This document shows, in pieces, positions 1 to 8,754 of a stretch of 64,000 nt of DNA. Source of the DNA: a candidate division KSB1 bacterium (GTDB lineage Bacteria; Zhuqueibacterota; Zhuqueibacteria; Zhuqueibacterales; Zhuqueibacteraceae); the NCBI GenBank assembly GCA_034506175.1, contig JAPDQB010000030.1, positions 1 through 64,000 on the forward strand, read 5' to 3'. Every line of letters begins with the position of its first letter. Position 1 is the stretch's first letter. The position numbers and the translations under genes are program-made. The notes beneath the pieces are model-generated. The model saw nothing but the letters and a program-made list of their open reading frames with translations. It did no database searches and was not told the DNA's origin.

Positions 1-116
1 GCATAAGTTTTTATTTGAATTGACGTTTTTGCCGCTCTTTGCAATACTTTTCTTGCAATCGACTACCAAATTGGCGCAGAATTCAGGATTAACATTTTTT
101 TAAAACTCTAACTTAA

Positions 117-674
117 CATTGTCAAGACCCACGCTATCCCAATTTGGTCGAAAAACTCACGGTGGTGCGGCCAGATCAAGTTTGGGTGTCGGACCTCACC
201 TACATCCGTTTGCGCCGCGAATTCGTTTATTTGGCGGTGATTTTGGATGTTTTCACCCGAGTCATTCGAGGCTGGCATTTGGGCCGCGGTCTTGATTTGT
301 CGCTTACGCTCACGGCTTTGCAAAAAGCGCTGTCAAAGAACACGCCGGAGATTCACCATTCGGACCAAGGGATTCAGTACAGTGCGCCGGCTTACACGCA
401 AAGGCTTTTGGCTCGCGGTGTGCAAATGAGCATGGCCGAAGTTGGGGCGCCCGAGCAAAATGGTTTTGCCGAACGTGTGATCCGAACTCTGAAGGAGGAA
501 GAGGTCGATTTGTCCGACTATCAAGATTACCGCGACGCTTATCAGCAAATCGGGCGTTTCATCGACGAGGTTTACAATACCCAACGGATTCATTCGTCGT
601 TAGGCTATTTGACACCGGCGGAATTTGAAAATCATTGGAACCAAAGTCAAAGAACGGAGGGCAAAGTTCATTAA
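117..674 (+). pseudogene. IS3-family transposase (OrfB), 5'-truncated
   Basis: The reading frame carries the C-terminal DDE integrase core of IS3-type transposases. It has VWVSDLTYI with the first Asp, HHSDQGIQY with the second, and APEQNGFAERV with the Glu, then the usual tail HSSLGYLTPAEFE. Homology-like sequence begins near RYPNLVEKL (about 132), just after an in-frame stop at 114-116. The HTH_21 part of OrfB and all of OrfA are therefore missing, and no left inverted repeat is visible. A TTG at 144 is the only start-like codon, so this is probably not expressed as an active enzyme. The right end of the element follows directly at 691-714. Confidence 0.85.
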
Positions 675-690
675 GAAACGTCAATTTTGT

Positions 691-714
691 GTCCAAATAA
701 TGGGGTGCACTACA
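691..714 (+). repeat. Right terminal inverted repeat of the IS3/IS150-type element
   Basis: The sequence GTCCAAATAATGGGG followed by TGCACTACA has the form of right ends of IS150-group IS3 elements, which end in ...TGGGTGCAGTACA. It starts 16 bases after the transposase stop, the expected place. It marks the boundary between IS DNA and the host sequence to the right. The left partner was not found in the window. Confidence 0.6.
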
Positions 715-828
715 TCCGTAGGATTTGGGCTCCACAACAACGGCAAATTTATCCAACGGCACTCGCACCGGATTAACCCTCACAACTCTGCGTTCCCCAC
801 TTTCCCTACGGGCGCAGCCTGTGAGCAA
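715..828 (-). pseudogene. Possible N-terminal gene fragment cut by the IS end
   Basis: Reading leftward from about 828 there is an open frame encoding RVVRVNPVRVPLDKF and AVVVEPKSYG. It stops resembling a protein exactly where the IS right end begins (714). I do not recognise the family. It could be the start of a host gene interrupted by the insertion, or chance. Beyond the IS boundary the frame continues only through transposon sequence. Confidence 0.2.
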
Positions 829-918
829 AAGCTGCCTGCCTGAAGTTGCGTTGTGAAAATACGAGAAAAAAAAACTTTGTCAAGAGAAAAATTCACTTTT
901 TCGTAAAAAAATTTCCGC

Positions 919-948
919 TTGACAAAGCGTGTCCTTCGGGATTATTAT
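919..948 (+). promoter_or_regulatory. Sigma-70-like promoter
   Basis: TTGACA at 919-924 and TATTAT at 943-948 are separated by 18 bases, close to the housekeeping consensus. It precedes the degraded transposase at 967, so it may be the relic promoter of a host gene or part of the mobile element. Confidence 0.4.
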
Positions 949-966
949 TTTGTTATCACCTGAACT

Positions 967-1851
967 TTGCACCGAATAACGTTCTTTGAAAATTTTCCTT
1001 GCAACTATCATGGGGATGCCCTTTTATTTATTGGCGAAACTGACAATCGCCATTTTAGTCACTCAATCTTCGGAGGTCACCCACATGGTACCACATGTTC
1101 AGTCGTTGGGTTCCAGCGTATTTTTCATTTCACCCATGTCGCTCAGAACCCGATGTGGCTTGGGGTGTTGTCAATCACGCCTCTTCCCGCCGTCTCAACC
1201 TTTTGGCGCTGGCTCAAGCACTGCGGAATCGAGCAAGCGGATTCTATGGTCAAACTGATGGCGGTCATTCGTGAACGCGTGTGGTGGCAAGTCGGATATG
1301 CCTTCCAAACCATTCATGTCGATATCGATACCACTGTGGCGACGGTTTACGTTGACCTTGAAGGCGCCCGCAAAGAGAATTATCGGTTCATCATCGCCGT
1401 TAAAGTCACCGTCCCACCTTTTGTTTCTGAACGCTGGTGCAGCGTTCGTGGACGCCCAGGAATCGAGTTCAATAGTTGTGTGTTTAAACCGTCGACATGG
1501 GAAAAGGCCTGTCGCTTCGTCGCGATGCGTCAAGTGAAAACGGAACGCCAAGACGCCGACGGGAAGCAGGCTGATCTCTTCGATGAGGCGGATTACGACT
1601 ATCGCATCTTCGTCACCGAGATCACCGCACCGGCTCATCGTGTGATCGACGAATATGATGGCCGCGCGGGCGCCGAACCGTTAAACGGCGCAGCGCAACG
1701 CGAAGGGCTTTGCGCCATCCCCTCAAAAGCGTTTGCTCCCAACATGGTGTTCTTTCCAATGGTCATGTTGGTTTATAACCTGTGGCGTTATTTGCAAGCC
1801 TTTGCCGAAGTACATAAAAAATATTTCGAGCTGAAAATAACGATTTTTTGA
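967..1851 (+). pseudogene. IS1380-like transposase, degraded
   Basis: An open frame of about 294 codons holds scattered blocks typical of IS1380-family (DDE_Tnp_1) transposases. LPAVSTFWRWL resembles the region before the first catalytic Asp, and HVDIDTTVATVY the first Asp block. DYDYRIFVTEI, VIDEYDGRAGAEPLNG and MLVYNLWRYLQ resemble the C-terminal Tyr/Arg/Glu helix region. Intact members are around 430-460 residues. Here the segment after GARKENY is shortened and scrambled and the N-terminal third does not resemble the family. No flanking inverted repeats were identified. The family assignment is from memory of the motifs, so the exact IS group could differ. Confidence 0.55.
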
Positions 1852-2010
1852 CCACGGATCGACATTTCAACAGAAGTCTGCCAGTAAAATCGTCTCATAC
1901 ACAAGTCGTTGAATGTCGTAAAAGAAACTCAAAATAATCGTCGATGTAGAAGTACGCGCATAAATACAAAATCAAGAAACCAACGCATTATTCCTGTGCA
2001 AAATTCAGGT

Positions 2011-2671
2011 ATGAACAATGCGGAACTGAGAGGAGCTTTTTTGATTGAAGATTTGTTCAAGGCCGATGCCGTAAAACTGGTCTATTCGGAGAACGACCGC
2101 GCCGTCATCGGTCCGCAGTGCCGCTGCAAGAGAAATTGGCTTCAGCAGTGAGAAAATTTCGGAGTCGCCAGCGTTTTTCATTTTAAGTTTTCCGGCGCAT
2201 CAAACTTATCCCATCAAACTCATGCGCTTTTCCGAAGCGGCGGCTGTTCGTCTCGGCTCAGCAGAAGCTGCCAGCCGGCGTACAATTTACAAATACATTC
2301 ATCCTGGCGGCATTCCGAGCTGCCAGTTGGTGATGGGTTTTACCCAACTCGAATCCGGCGCGGTTTGGAACACCATGCCGCCGCACACGCACCACCGCCG
2401 CATGGAGGTGTACCTGTATTTTGAGCTGCCGGAAAACGCGCATGTTTTTCATTTCATGGACAGACTTGACGAAACGCGTCATCTGTTGTTATTTTATCGC
2501 TCGCCGGCATTGACTGCGGCGGTGAAAAATGAAATCGAAGCCCACGGTTTCACGCTGAAGGTGATCGAAAGCATTCAGGTGCATGAAGACATCAAGCTTG
2601 TCCGCGCGCCCCGCGATCACTTCATCGCAAACTATTTGAACGGCCTGTGGGAAGCGTTGGAAAAAAAATGA
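2011..2671 (+). pseudogene. kduI: kduI remnant (5-dehydro-4-deoxyglucuronate isomerase), deleted and chimaeric
   Basis: KduI isomerises 5-keto-4-deoxyuronate in pectin and alginate breakdown, one step before 2-keto-3-deoxygluconate. The start is recognisable (AELRGAFLIEDLF, VKLVYSENDRAVIG, 2017-2120), and the frame then ends at 2151. Homology resumes in another frame at about 2165 with SPAFF...PAHQTYP and continues through RRTIYKYIHP, SCQLVMGFTQL, VWNTMPPHTHHRRMEVYLYF and DETRHL, which include the cupin metal ligands. About 75 residues between the two blocks are missing. After DETRHL (about 2485) the last 60 residues, ending in HFIANYLNGLWEALEKK, do not look like KduI, so the 3' end seems joined to another gene's tail. 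Its stop overlaps an ATG at 2668 just upstream of kdgK, showing a former sugar-acid operon. Confidence 0.7.
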
Positions 2672-2685
2672 AAAGAGATCAATTC

Positions 2686-3714
2686 ATGTCAACCAAAGTC
2701 GTGACTTTCGGTGAGATCATGCTCAGGCTCTCGACGCCGGGCTACGAACGGTTTGTGCAAGCCAAACAATTCGACATCAACTTTGGCGGCGGCGAAGCCA
2801 ATGTTGCCGTGTTGCTGGCGCAATTCGGGTTGGAGGCGCATTACGTCACCCGCCTTCCCAAGCACGAAATTGGCGAAGCTGCGTTGAATGAGTTGCGCAA
2901 ATACGGCGTCAAAACCGAATACATTCTGCGCGGTGGCGAGCGTTTGGGCATTTATTTTTTGGAAACCGGGGCTTCGCAGCGCGCCTCCAAGGTCCTCTAT
3001 GACCGCTCGCATTCCGCCATCGCCGAAATTGCGCCCGGCATGGTGAATTGGCCGGAAGTTTTGCAAGAAGCAAAATGGTTTCACGTCACGGGCATTACAC
3101 CGGCGCTGAGCGCCTCGGCGGCGGCGGCCACGATAGAAGCCGTCAAAGCCGCGCACCAACAAGGTGTGACCGTGAGCTGCGATCTCAATTATCGAAAAAA
3201 ATTGTGGACGCGCGAGCAGGCGCAAAAAGTGATGACGGGCTTGATGCAAAACGTCGACGTGGCGATTGCGAATGAAGAAGACGCGGAGATGGTATTCGGC
3301 ATCAAAGCCGAAGAAACCGACGTCGAGGCCGGCAAGCTGGAGGTCATGCGCTACCAATTCGTTGCCGGGCAATTAATGAAAATGTTTCCCACGCTCAAGA
3401 AAGTCGCCATCACGCTGCGCGAAAGCCTTTCGGCTTCCGATAACAATTGGTCGGGCGTGTTGTGGGACGGCAAGACGTTTTATCAAAGCCGCAAATATGT
3501 CATTCACATCGTCGATCGCATCGGCGGCGGCGATTCATTTGCCGCCGGCTTGATTTATGGCCTGCTCACCGGCAAAGACGCGCCAACAGCGCTCGAATTT
3601 GCGGTCGCGGCCTCGTGCTTGAAGCACACCGTCCCCGGAGACTTCAATCACTGTTCGGTAGCGGAAGTCGAGGAATTGATGAAGGGCGGTGGATCGGGCC
3701 GGGTGCAAAGGTAG
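2686..3714 (+). CDS. kdgK: 2-dehydro-3-deoxygluconokinase (PfkB family)
   Basis: Phosphorylates 2-keto-3-deoxygluconate with ATP to KDPG, the entry of uronates into the lower Entner-Doudoroff pathway, in the cytosol. The 342-residue protein has the PfkB fold: N-terminal FGEIMLRLSTPG and the substrate-loop NFGGGEANVAVLLA, a central VSCDLNYRKKLW typical of KDG kinases, and the C-terminal signature DRIGGGDSFAAGL with the catalytic Asp and the ATP-site anion hole. I chose the ATG at 2686 because it aligns with family starts and follows AAAAGAGATC. An in-frame ATG at 2668 would add six residues and overlap the preceding stop. It follows the broken kduI, so the pathway step before it is lost here unless another copy exists. 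Confidence 0.9.
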   Translation: MSTKVVTFGEIMLRLSTPGYERFVQAKQFDINFGGGEANVAVLLAQFGLEAHYVTRLPKHEIGEAALNELRKYGVKTEYILRGGERLGIYFLETGASQRASKVLYDRSHSAIAEIAPGMVNWPEVLQEAKWFHVTGITPALSASAAAATIEAVKAAHQQGVTVSCDLNYRKKLWTREQAQKVMTGLMQNVDVAIANEEDAEMVFGIKAEETDVEAGKLEVMRYQFVAGQLMKMFPTLKKVAITLRESLSASDNNWSGVLWDGKTFYQSRKYVIHIVDRIGGGDSFAAGLIYGLLTGKDAPTALEFAVAASCLKHTVPGDFNHCSVAEVEELMKGGGSGRVQR

Positions 3715-3731
3715 GCTTTGCAGAAATCTCC

Positions 3732-3760
3732 TTGACATTGCGGGCCGCGAGCTATATATT
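3732..3760 (+). promoter_or_regulatory. Strong sigma-70 promoter
   Basis: TTGACA (3732-3737) and TATATT (3755-3760) lie exactly 17 bases apart, almost perfect consensus. It lies in the gap after kdgK and about 55 bases upstream of the lipoprotein start, so it most likely drives the lipoprotein-carboxypeptidase pair. Confidence 0.6.
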
Positions 3761-3813
3761 AGCCCTGTGACAAAATTTTTTAATGCTGTTTGTTTTAGAT
3801 GAAAGGAAAGGTG

Positions 3814-4263
3814 ATGGAAAAATTTTTGATGATGGGTTTGGGAATGGTTGTGCTCACGGCCTGCCATCAACAGCAGCCTGCCACCACGCCGGCGGCGGTT
3901 GGCTTGCGCAAGATCAGCGCGACGGATTCGCAAAACGTCACGCGCCTTCGGCAAGGCGGCGTGAAAATTCTGGTGCAACAACAGGATTATCTCATTGTGT
4001 ACAGCGATAGCGCGGCGATGCAGGCGTTGGTGACGAATGCGCAGCCGGCAACCGAAAAAGATCTCGTGCAGCGGCTGGTTCGCATTCACTTCACCGATAA
4101 AACACAATTGCAAAAAATTGCCGACCTCGGCGTGGACATCTGGGAGGTGGAAGGCGACTCCGTGACGGCGCGGGCTTATGATTTGTACCTCGAACAACTC
4201 AAACAAGACGGTTTCAGCTATCGCATTCTCAAAACGAACGCCAGCGCGCCGGAGGGCAAATGA
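3814..4263 (+). CDS. Small lipoprotein of unknown function
   Basis: A 149-residue protein with a lipoprotein signal: MEKFLMMGLGMVVLTAC, lipobox LTAC with Cys17. The rest is hydrophilic and predicted mixed alpha/beta with no family I recognise. A recurring idea in it is sequence such as GGVKILVQQQDYLIVYSD and LVRIHFTDKTQLQKIADLG, which looks like small repeated alpha/beta units as in propeptide or inhibitor-like domains. The start at 3814 is preceded by AAAGGAAAGG; an in-frame ATG at 3799 would add five residues. Its TGA overlaps the ATG of the next gene (ATGA), so it is translationally coupled to the M14 carboxypeptidase. A role as partner, propeptide-like inhibitor or substrate adaptor of that peptidase is inference. 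Confidence 0.65.
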   Translation: MEKFLMMGLGMVVLTACHQQQPATTPAAVGLRKISATDSQNVTRLRQGGVKILVQQQDYLIVYSDSAAMQALVTNAQPATEKDLVQRLVRIHFTDKTQLQKIADLGVDIWEVEGDSVTARAYDLYLEQLKQDGFSYRILKTNASAPEGK

Positions 4264-5282
4264 AATACAGCCGAATTGGATATACACTTGGTGTGTTCGC
4301 CCTCGCGTTTTTGTTGATCGGCGCACGTTGTGATAACGGCGGCGGTCCGGGCAACCCTCCCAATGCCGGGTTGTATCACACGTATGCCGAGATCAACGAT
4401 GGGCTGCACCAACTCGCGGCTGCCCATCCGCAGATCGCGCAGGTCAGCTCGATCGGCAAATCCATCGAAGGCCGTGATTTGTGGGCGATCAAAATCAGCG
4501 ACAACGTGGCGCAAGCCGAAGCCGAGACTTCCGTGGTTTTTCTCGGCGGGCATCATGCGCGCGAGTGGATTGCGGTTGACGTGCCTTTTCTTTTGGCCAA
4601 ACAGTTGTTGAATCGATACGGCGCGGACACGACGATCACCCGCTTGGTGAATCAGGCGGAAATTTGGATCGTGCCGCTGGTGAATCCGGATGGTCATCAA
4701 TACTCGGTGACGAACGATCGCTTGTGGCGCAAGAACCGGCGCAACAACGGCGACGGCACGTTCGGCGTCGATCTCAATCGCAATTATAGCTTTCAATGGG
4801 GAGGCCCCGGCTCTTCGCGGGACACCTTTTCCGACATCTACCGCGGCACGGCGCCGTTTTCCGAGCCTGAAACCCGGGCGGTGCGCGATTTCTTGCGGCA
4901 ACACCGGCCGCGCAGCTTGATTTCATATCACAATTTTTCGCAGCTTATTCTTTATCCCTGGGGCTTTACCTATGATCCGGCGCCCGGTGAAGCCGTGCTG
5001 CAAAATCTGGCCGTTGCCATGGCCGATCGTATTCGCGTCGTGCACAACGTTTCTTACACGCCGGAACAAAGTTCGGATTTGTATCTCGCCAGCGGCGACA
5101 CGACCGACTGGCTCTATGCCGAATTCGGCGCGCCGTGCTTTACGATTGAATTGCGGCCGCGCTCGACTTCACCGGGATTTGAATTGCCGGAAAGTGAAAT
5201 CACGCCGACGTTCGAGGAAAATCTGCCGGCAGCGTTGTATCTCATCGATTGGGCGCTGCAATCGCCGACGGTGACATTGTAA
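4260..5282 (+). CDS. Zinc carboxypeptidase, M14 family, exported
   Basis: A 340-residue metallocarboxypeptidase that would remove C-terminal residues from peptides outside the cytoplasm. The M14 signature is complete: GGHHAREW supplies the first Zn ligands (His99 and Glu102 in HxxE), VDLNRNY carries the substrate-carboxylate Asn-Arg pair, FSEPETRAV follows, SYHNFSQLILYPWG carries the third Zn ligand His, and FTIELRP near the C terminus carries the catalytic Glu. The N-terminal hydrophobic stretch (residues 8-21) ends in GARC. If this is a lipobox, the Arg before the Cys is unusual, so a Sec signal followed by ordinary cleavage is also possible. It overlaps the upstream lipoprotein gene by four bases. 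Confidence 0.9.
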   Translation: MKYSRIGYTLGVFALAFLLIGARCDNGGGPGNPPNAGLYHTYAEINDGLHQLAAAHPQIAQVSSIGKSIEGRDLWAIKISDNVAQAEAETSVVFLGGHHAREWIAVDVPFLLAKQLLNRYGADTTITRLVNQAEIWIVPLVNPDGHQYSVTNDRLWRKNRRNNGDGTFGVDLNRNYSFQWGGPGSSRDTFSDIYRGTAPFSEPETRAVRDFLRQHRPRSLISYHNFSQLILYPWGFTYDPAPGEAVLQNLAVAMADRIRVVHNVSYTPEQSSDLYLASGDTTDWLYAEFGAPCFTIELRPRSTSPGFELPESEITPTFEENLPAALYLIDWALQSPTVTL

Positions 5283-5311
5283 ATGCAATCGTTTTTTGCT
5301 GATGTCATGAC

Positions 5312-6139
5312 ATGCCTGTTGCGCCGTTAGTTTCCGTCATTATTCCGACGTTTAATCGCGCTGATTTTTTGCGCGAGGCCATTGACTCCGTTCTTGCCCA
5401 AACCGAAAAGGACTTTGAGCTGATCGTCGTCGATGACGGTTCAACCGATCACACCAAGGAGATGCTGGCTGCTTATGGCGAACCGATTCATTATCTTTTT
5501 CAACCGAATGCCGGCGCATCGGCGGCACGCAATCGTGGCATTCGTCGCGCCCGGGGCAGATTCATCGCGTTTTTAGACTCCGACGATCTCTGGCAGCCGA
5601 AAAAACTCTCGCGCCAAATCGAATGGATGGCGGCGCATCCGGACATCATGCTGTGTTACACCGACGAGATCTGGATTCGCCGCGGCGTGCGCGTCAATCA
5701 AAAAAAGATTCACACCAAAGCCGGCGGCTGGATTTACCCGTTGTGCCTGCCGCGCTGCATCATCAGCCCGTCGTCGGTCTTGATGCGCCGGGAGTTGTTC
5801 GATGCGGTTGGCTTGTTTGACGAGCAGCTTCCGATTTGTGAAGATTACGATCTGTGGCTGCGGGTGGCCTCGCGCTTTGAAGTGGGATTCATTCCCGAAC
5901 CCCTGATCGTCAAGCGCGGCGGCCATCCGGATCAACTTTCGCATCGTGAGTGGGGCATCGACCGTTATCGCGTGACGGCGATGATGAAAATTTACGAGAG
6001 CGGCGTTTTAAGCGAAGCCTGGCGCCGGCAGACGGCGGAGATGATTTGTTTCAAATGCCGCATTCTCGAGAACGGTTTTCGCAAAAGAAATAAAATCGAA
6101 GAGGCGGTGTATTATGCCGGCTTGAAAGAACGAATATGA
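5312..6139 (+). CDS. Glycosyltransferase family 2
   Basis: A 275-residue inverting GT-A glycosyltransferase, likely cytoplasmic and acting on cell-surface polysaccharide; the substrate cannot be told. The nucleotide-binding start VSVIIPTFNRADFLREAI, the VVDDGSTD motif, NAGASAARNRGI, the metal-binding FLDSDDLW (DxD-like) and the C-terminal catalytic CEDYDLWLRV (ED-W) are all present. There is no transmembrane segment. It ends with an ATGA overlap with the universal stress protein gene, so the two are co-translated, an odd pairing without an obvious functional link. Confidence 0.88.
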   Translation: MPVAPLVSVIIPTFNRADFLREAIDSVLAQTEKDFELIVVDDGSTDHTKEMLAAYGEPIHYLFQPNAGASAARNRGIRRARGRFIAFLDSDDLWQPKKLSRQIEWMAAHPDIMLCYTDEIWIRRGVRVNQKKIHTKAGGWIYPLCLPRCIISPSSVLMRRELFDAVGLFDEQLPICEDYDLWLRVASRFEVGFIPEPLIVKRGGHPDQLSHREWGIDRYRVTAMMKIYESGVLSEAWRRQTAEMICFKCRILENGFRKRNKIEEAVYYAGLKERI

Positions 6140-7050
6140 TTCACATACAAAAAATTCTCTTCCCCACGGATTTTTCGGATACCTCCAGCGCCGCGCTTGG
6201 CCACGCCTTGATGCTGGCGGATCGTTTTCGCGCTGATCTCATCATGCTCCACGCCGCTGCTCCCGGCGAATCGACGCAAAGCCTGCGCTTTCCTGAAATC
6301 GAACCCGCGGCGAATGAAATCGAAGCGCGTCTGGAAGAACAACTCGAGCAAATTATCGGCGCCGAGCCAACGCACCATCTGCGCATCCAGCGCGTCGTTC
6401 ATCAAAACCGTGATCCAGTTGAAGAAATTTGTTCTTTTGCCGACTCCCGCCAAATTGATTTGATCATTATGGGAACGCATGGCCGCAGCGGGTTGAGCCA
6501 TTGGCTCTCCGGCAGTGTTGCTGAAAATGTCGTACGCAATGCCAATTGCCCGGTGATGACGGTTCGCGCCGGCAAACAATCGGTGGAGGTAACCCCATAT
6601 TTCGATATGCTCGTGCCGGTTGATTTTTCGCTGCACTCGCAAAAAGCGCTGCGCTACGGCCTCACTTTGGCGCGGCGCTTCGAGGCGAATTTGCATTTGC
6701 TGCACGTTCTTGATCAGCCGATCCATCCTGCCCATTACGGCCTCGGCGAAGATTTGTTGATTCGCATGAATCCGGAAGTTCCACGCCGCTCGCATGATGA
6801 ACTGCGGCGGCTCGTTGAGGCCATGGGCGCGGTAAATGTGGAATGTCAAACGCACGTTTGTGAAGGCCGCGCCTACGGTGAAATCGTTCGCTTTGCCACG
6901 GAACAGCAATGCGATCTCGTCGTCATGGGCACGCACGGGTTGAGCGGGTTGGAGCATTTTCTGCTCGGCGGCACCACCGAAAAAGTCATGCGCCACGTTT
7001 CCTGCCCGGTGCTTGCCGTGAAGTTGAAGGAAAGAGATTTTGTCGCTTAA
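6136..7050 (+). CDS. Universal stress protein, tandem UspA domains
   Basis: A 304-residue cytoplasmic protein made of two UspA domains (about 1-147 and 155-300). Both keep the start pattern (KILFPTDFS; DMLVPVDFS) and the ATP-binding loop G-x2-G-x9-G-S/T: GTHGRSGLSHWLSGS in the first and GTHGLSGLEHFLLGGTT in the second. Tandem Usp proteins bind ATP or adenylates and help survival under stress or low oxygen; the specific role here is unknown. The start codon overlaps the stop of the glycosyltransferase gene. Confidence 0.9.
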   Translation: MIHIQKILFPTDFSDTSSAALGHALMLADRFRADLIMLHAAAPGESTQSLRFPEIEPAANEIEARLEEQLEQIIGAEPTHHLRIQRVVHQNRDPVEEICSFADSRQIDLIIMGTHGRSGLSHWLSGSVAENVVRNANCPVMTVRAGKQSVEVTPYFDMLVPVDFSLHSQKALRYGLTLARRFEANLHLLHVLDQPIHPAHYGLGEDLLIRMNPEVPRRSHDELRRLVEAMGAVNVECQTHVCEGRAYGEIVRFATEQQCDLVVMGTHGLSGLEHFLLGGTTEKVMRHVSCPVLAVKLKERDFVA

Positions 7051-7212
7051 AATTTTTTTAAAAAGGCCATCTCATGAAAAATGTTGGCCTCAGCAAAAAT
7101 GGTGGGACGTATGAAAAAGGGGTTTTGTAAGAATCGTGAATTGTAAATTTGCCATTTAGAATTTTCAATACTTTTGGCTGCGCCCAAGGGTTGCGGTAAT
7201 TGCTGCGCGACG

Positions 7213-7830
7213 TTATTGCTTTTCGGTCCCGGCAAAAATGGTTTGCACCGGCAACTCGAAACCGGGCAAAAGATTCGGTGCAGTTAAAACGTCACGGACG
7301 GTATGCTTGCCGTCGGCGGTGCAGACTAATACTTCGCGTGTGCTGGTGATGACGACCCAAACGATTTGCGCGCCTTGCCGCAAATAGTCGTCCACCTTTT
7401 CCATCGTGGCCTCAAAACTGTCCGTCGGCGACAAGATTTCGACGGCCAGATCCGGGGCCATCGCCGGATAATGAAGCCAGTCTTTTGGCAAACGCTCTTT
7501 GACAATAAAGGAAACATCCGGAATACGAACTTCCTTGTTGCGGTCGGGCCAGAGTTTGAAATGGGCTTCGGTGAAAGCCGTGCCTATCGGATTTTTCTTC
7601 AAATAGATATAAAGCTCACCGCCAATTGTAAGCTGAATGGAGGCATGCAAAGGATTGGCCATTTTAAACACCACCTTACCATTGTAAAGTTCGGCAGGCA
7701 CGGGAAGCGACATTTCCTCCAATTCATCGACCGTGACATCAGTGCGCTGTTCGAGCGACAAGTCCTTATTGGCAATAATTGTTGCGCCCACCGTCTGGGG
7801 CTTGATGGTTTCAACAAGTGCTATAGACAT
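7213..7830 (-). CDS. Uma2-family (DUF820) putative endonuclease
   Basis: A 205-residue PD-(D/E)XK-fold protein of the Uma2 family. The typical blocks are present: VRIPDVSFIVKERLP, PDLAVEILSPTDSFE (the Asp...E-x catalytic-like region) and KVDDYLRQGAQIVWVV. The family is widespread and often multicopy in bacteria with large genomes; its biological role is unknown and may be linked to mobile DNA. I set the start at the ATG at 7830 (MSIALVE), preceded by TTTTGGAGCC; a longer reading to 7860 lacks a ribosome site. It stands alone, facing its neighbours. Confidence 0.8.
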   Translation of the reverse strand: MSIALVETIKPQTVGATIIANKDLSLEQRTDVTVDELEEMSLPVPAELYNGKVVFKMANPLHASIQLTIGGELYIYLKKNPIGTAFTEAHFKLWPDRNKEVRIPDVSFIVKERLPKDWLHYPAMAPDLAVEILSPTDSFEATMEKVDDYLRQGAQIVWVVITSTREVLVCTADGKHTVRDVLTAPNLLPGFELPVQTIFAGTEKQ

Positions 7831-7982
7831 GAATGGCTCCAAAAGTGGTTTGCAAATCAACCAGGCTTCATTTGATTCGATTTAACATACAAAATCCGGT
7901 GAATAATAGCAATTAAAAAATTCAACAAAAATCAATTTCCCCTTTATCATTTTTTTCTTTTTATCTTTTTTGTTTTTGTTCC

Positions 7983-8660
7983 ATGTCCGTCGCCCAACAT
8001 CTGAAGATCAAGCTTTCCGAATACGACCAGCGCATTCGCACGTTCATTCCGCATTATGAAGAAATGCTCGATGAAGTCGCGGCGGCAGTAGCATTGGTAG
8101 AAAAGCCGCAGCCGGCTATCATTGATTTGGGCATCGGCACCGGCGCTCTGGCCGCGCGCTGCCTGCGCCTCAAGCCGCAAGCCCGGCTCCTCGGAATTGA
8201 TGCTGATGCGGATATTTTAGCTTTAGCCCGGCGCCGCCTGGCGAAAAAACGCCCAACGAAACCCGATTTCATTCTTGCCAATTTTCTTCACGCCTCATTG
8301 CCGCGCTGTGATGCCATTGTGGCCACTTTAGCCCTGCATCACATTCATCAAATAAAAACCAAACAACATTTTTACGCAAAATGTTTTGCGGCCTTGCGCC
8401 GCAGCGGCATTTTTGCCAACGGCGATTGTTTTATGGCGGAGAATCCCAAGCTCTCACAGAACTACATGAAAATTTGGGAAAGGCATTTGTGCCAATTCTA
8501 CAACTTGCGCGAGACAAGAAATTTTTTTGCGGCATGGGCTGATGAAGATACTTATTTCCCTCTCCGCCAGGAAATTGCGATGATGTCGAAGGCCGGATTC
8601 GAGGTGGAAGTCGTCTGGCGGCAGCCGCCGTTTGCGGTTCTCATTGGCCGCAAAGTGTGA
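7983..8660 (+). CDS. Class I SAM-dependent methyltransferase
   Basis: A 225-residue protein with the Rossmann-like methyltransferase core: IIDLGIGTGALAARCL (motif I, SAM binding), LLGIDADADILALARRRL (acidic residue after strand 2), DAIVATLALHHIH (motif IV) and a C-terminal PFAVLIGRK. It resembles the YrrM/Tam-like small-molecule methyltransferases, but the substrate cannot be told. The upstream region is T-rich and lacks a clear ribosome binding site. It is a single gene between the Uma2 gene and the M28 peptidase. Confidence 0.8.
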   Translation: MSVAQHLKIKLSEYDQRIRTFIPHYEEMLDEVAAAVALVEKPQPAIIDLGIGTGALAARCLRLKPQARLLGIDADADILALARRRLAKKRPTKPDFILANFLHASLPRCDAIVATLALHHIHQIKTKQHFYAKCFAALRRSGIFANGDCFMAENPKLSQNYMKIWERHLCQFYNLRETRNFFAAWADEDTYFPLRQEIAMMSKAGFEVEVVWRQPPFAVLIGRKV

Positions 8661-8695
8661 TCGCTTCATCTCGCTAGGAGCGTGTTTGCAAAGTC

Positions 8696-8709
8696 ACTGA
8701 CCGGTCAGT
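8696..8709. promoter_or_regulatory. Perfect 14-bp palindrome, TetR-type operator candidate
   Basis: ACTGACCGGTCAGT is a perfect dyad, 46 bases upstream of the M28 peptidase start. TGACCGGTCA cores are typical of operators for TetR-family repressors. No TetR gene lies nearby, so the regulator would have to be encoded elsewhere. Confidence 0.45.
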
Positions 8710-8754
8710 CTCAATTTTCTATTAAGATTATTAAAAAATTCAAGGAGGAAGGCT

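Noticed and set aside
18-687. GAATTGACGTTT near 18-29 and AAACGTCAATT near 676-686 as IS terminal repeats
   Set aside because: Only 11 bases match, the right copy lies inside the element before its true end at 714, and the left copy lacks any IS end features.
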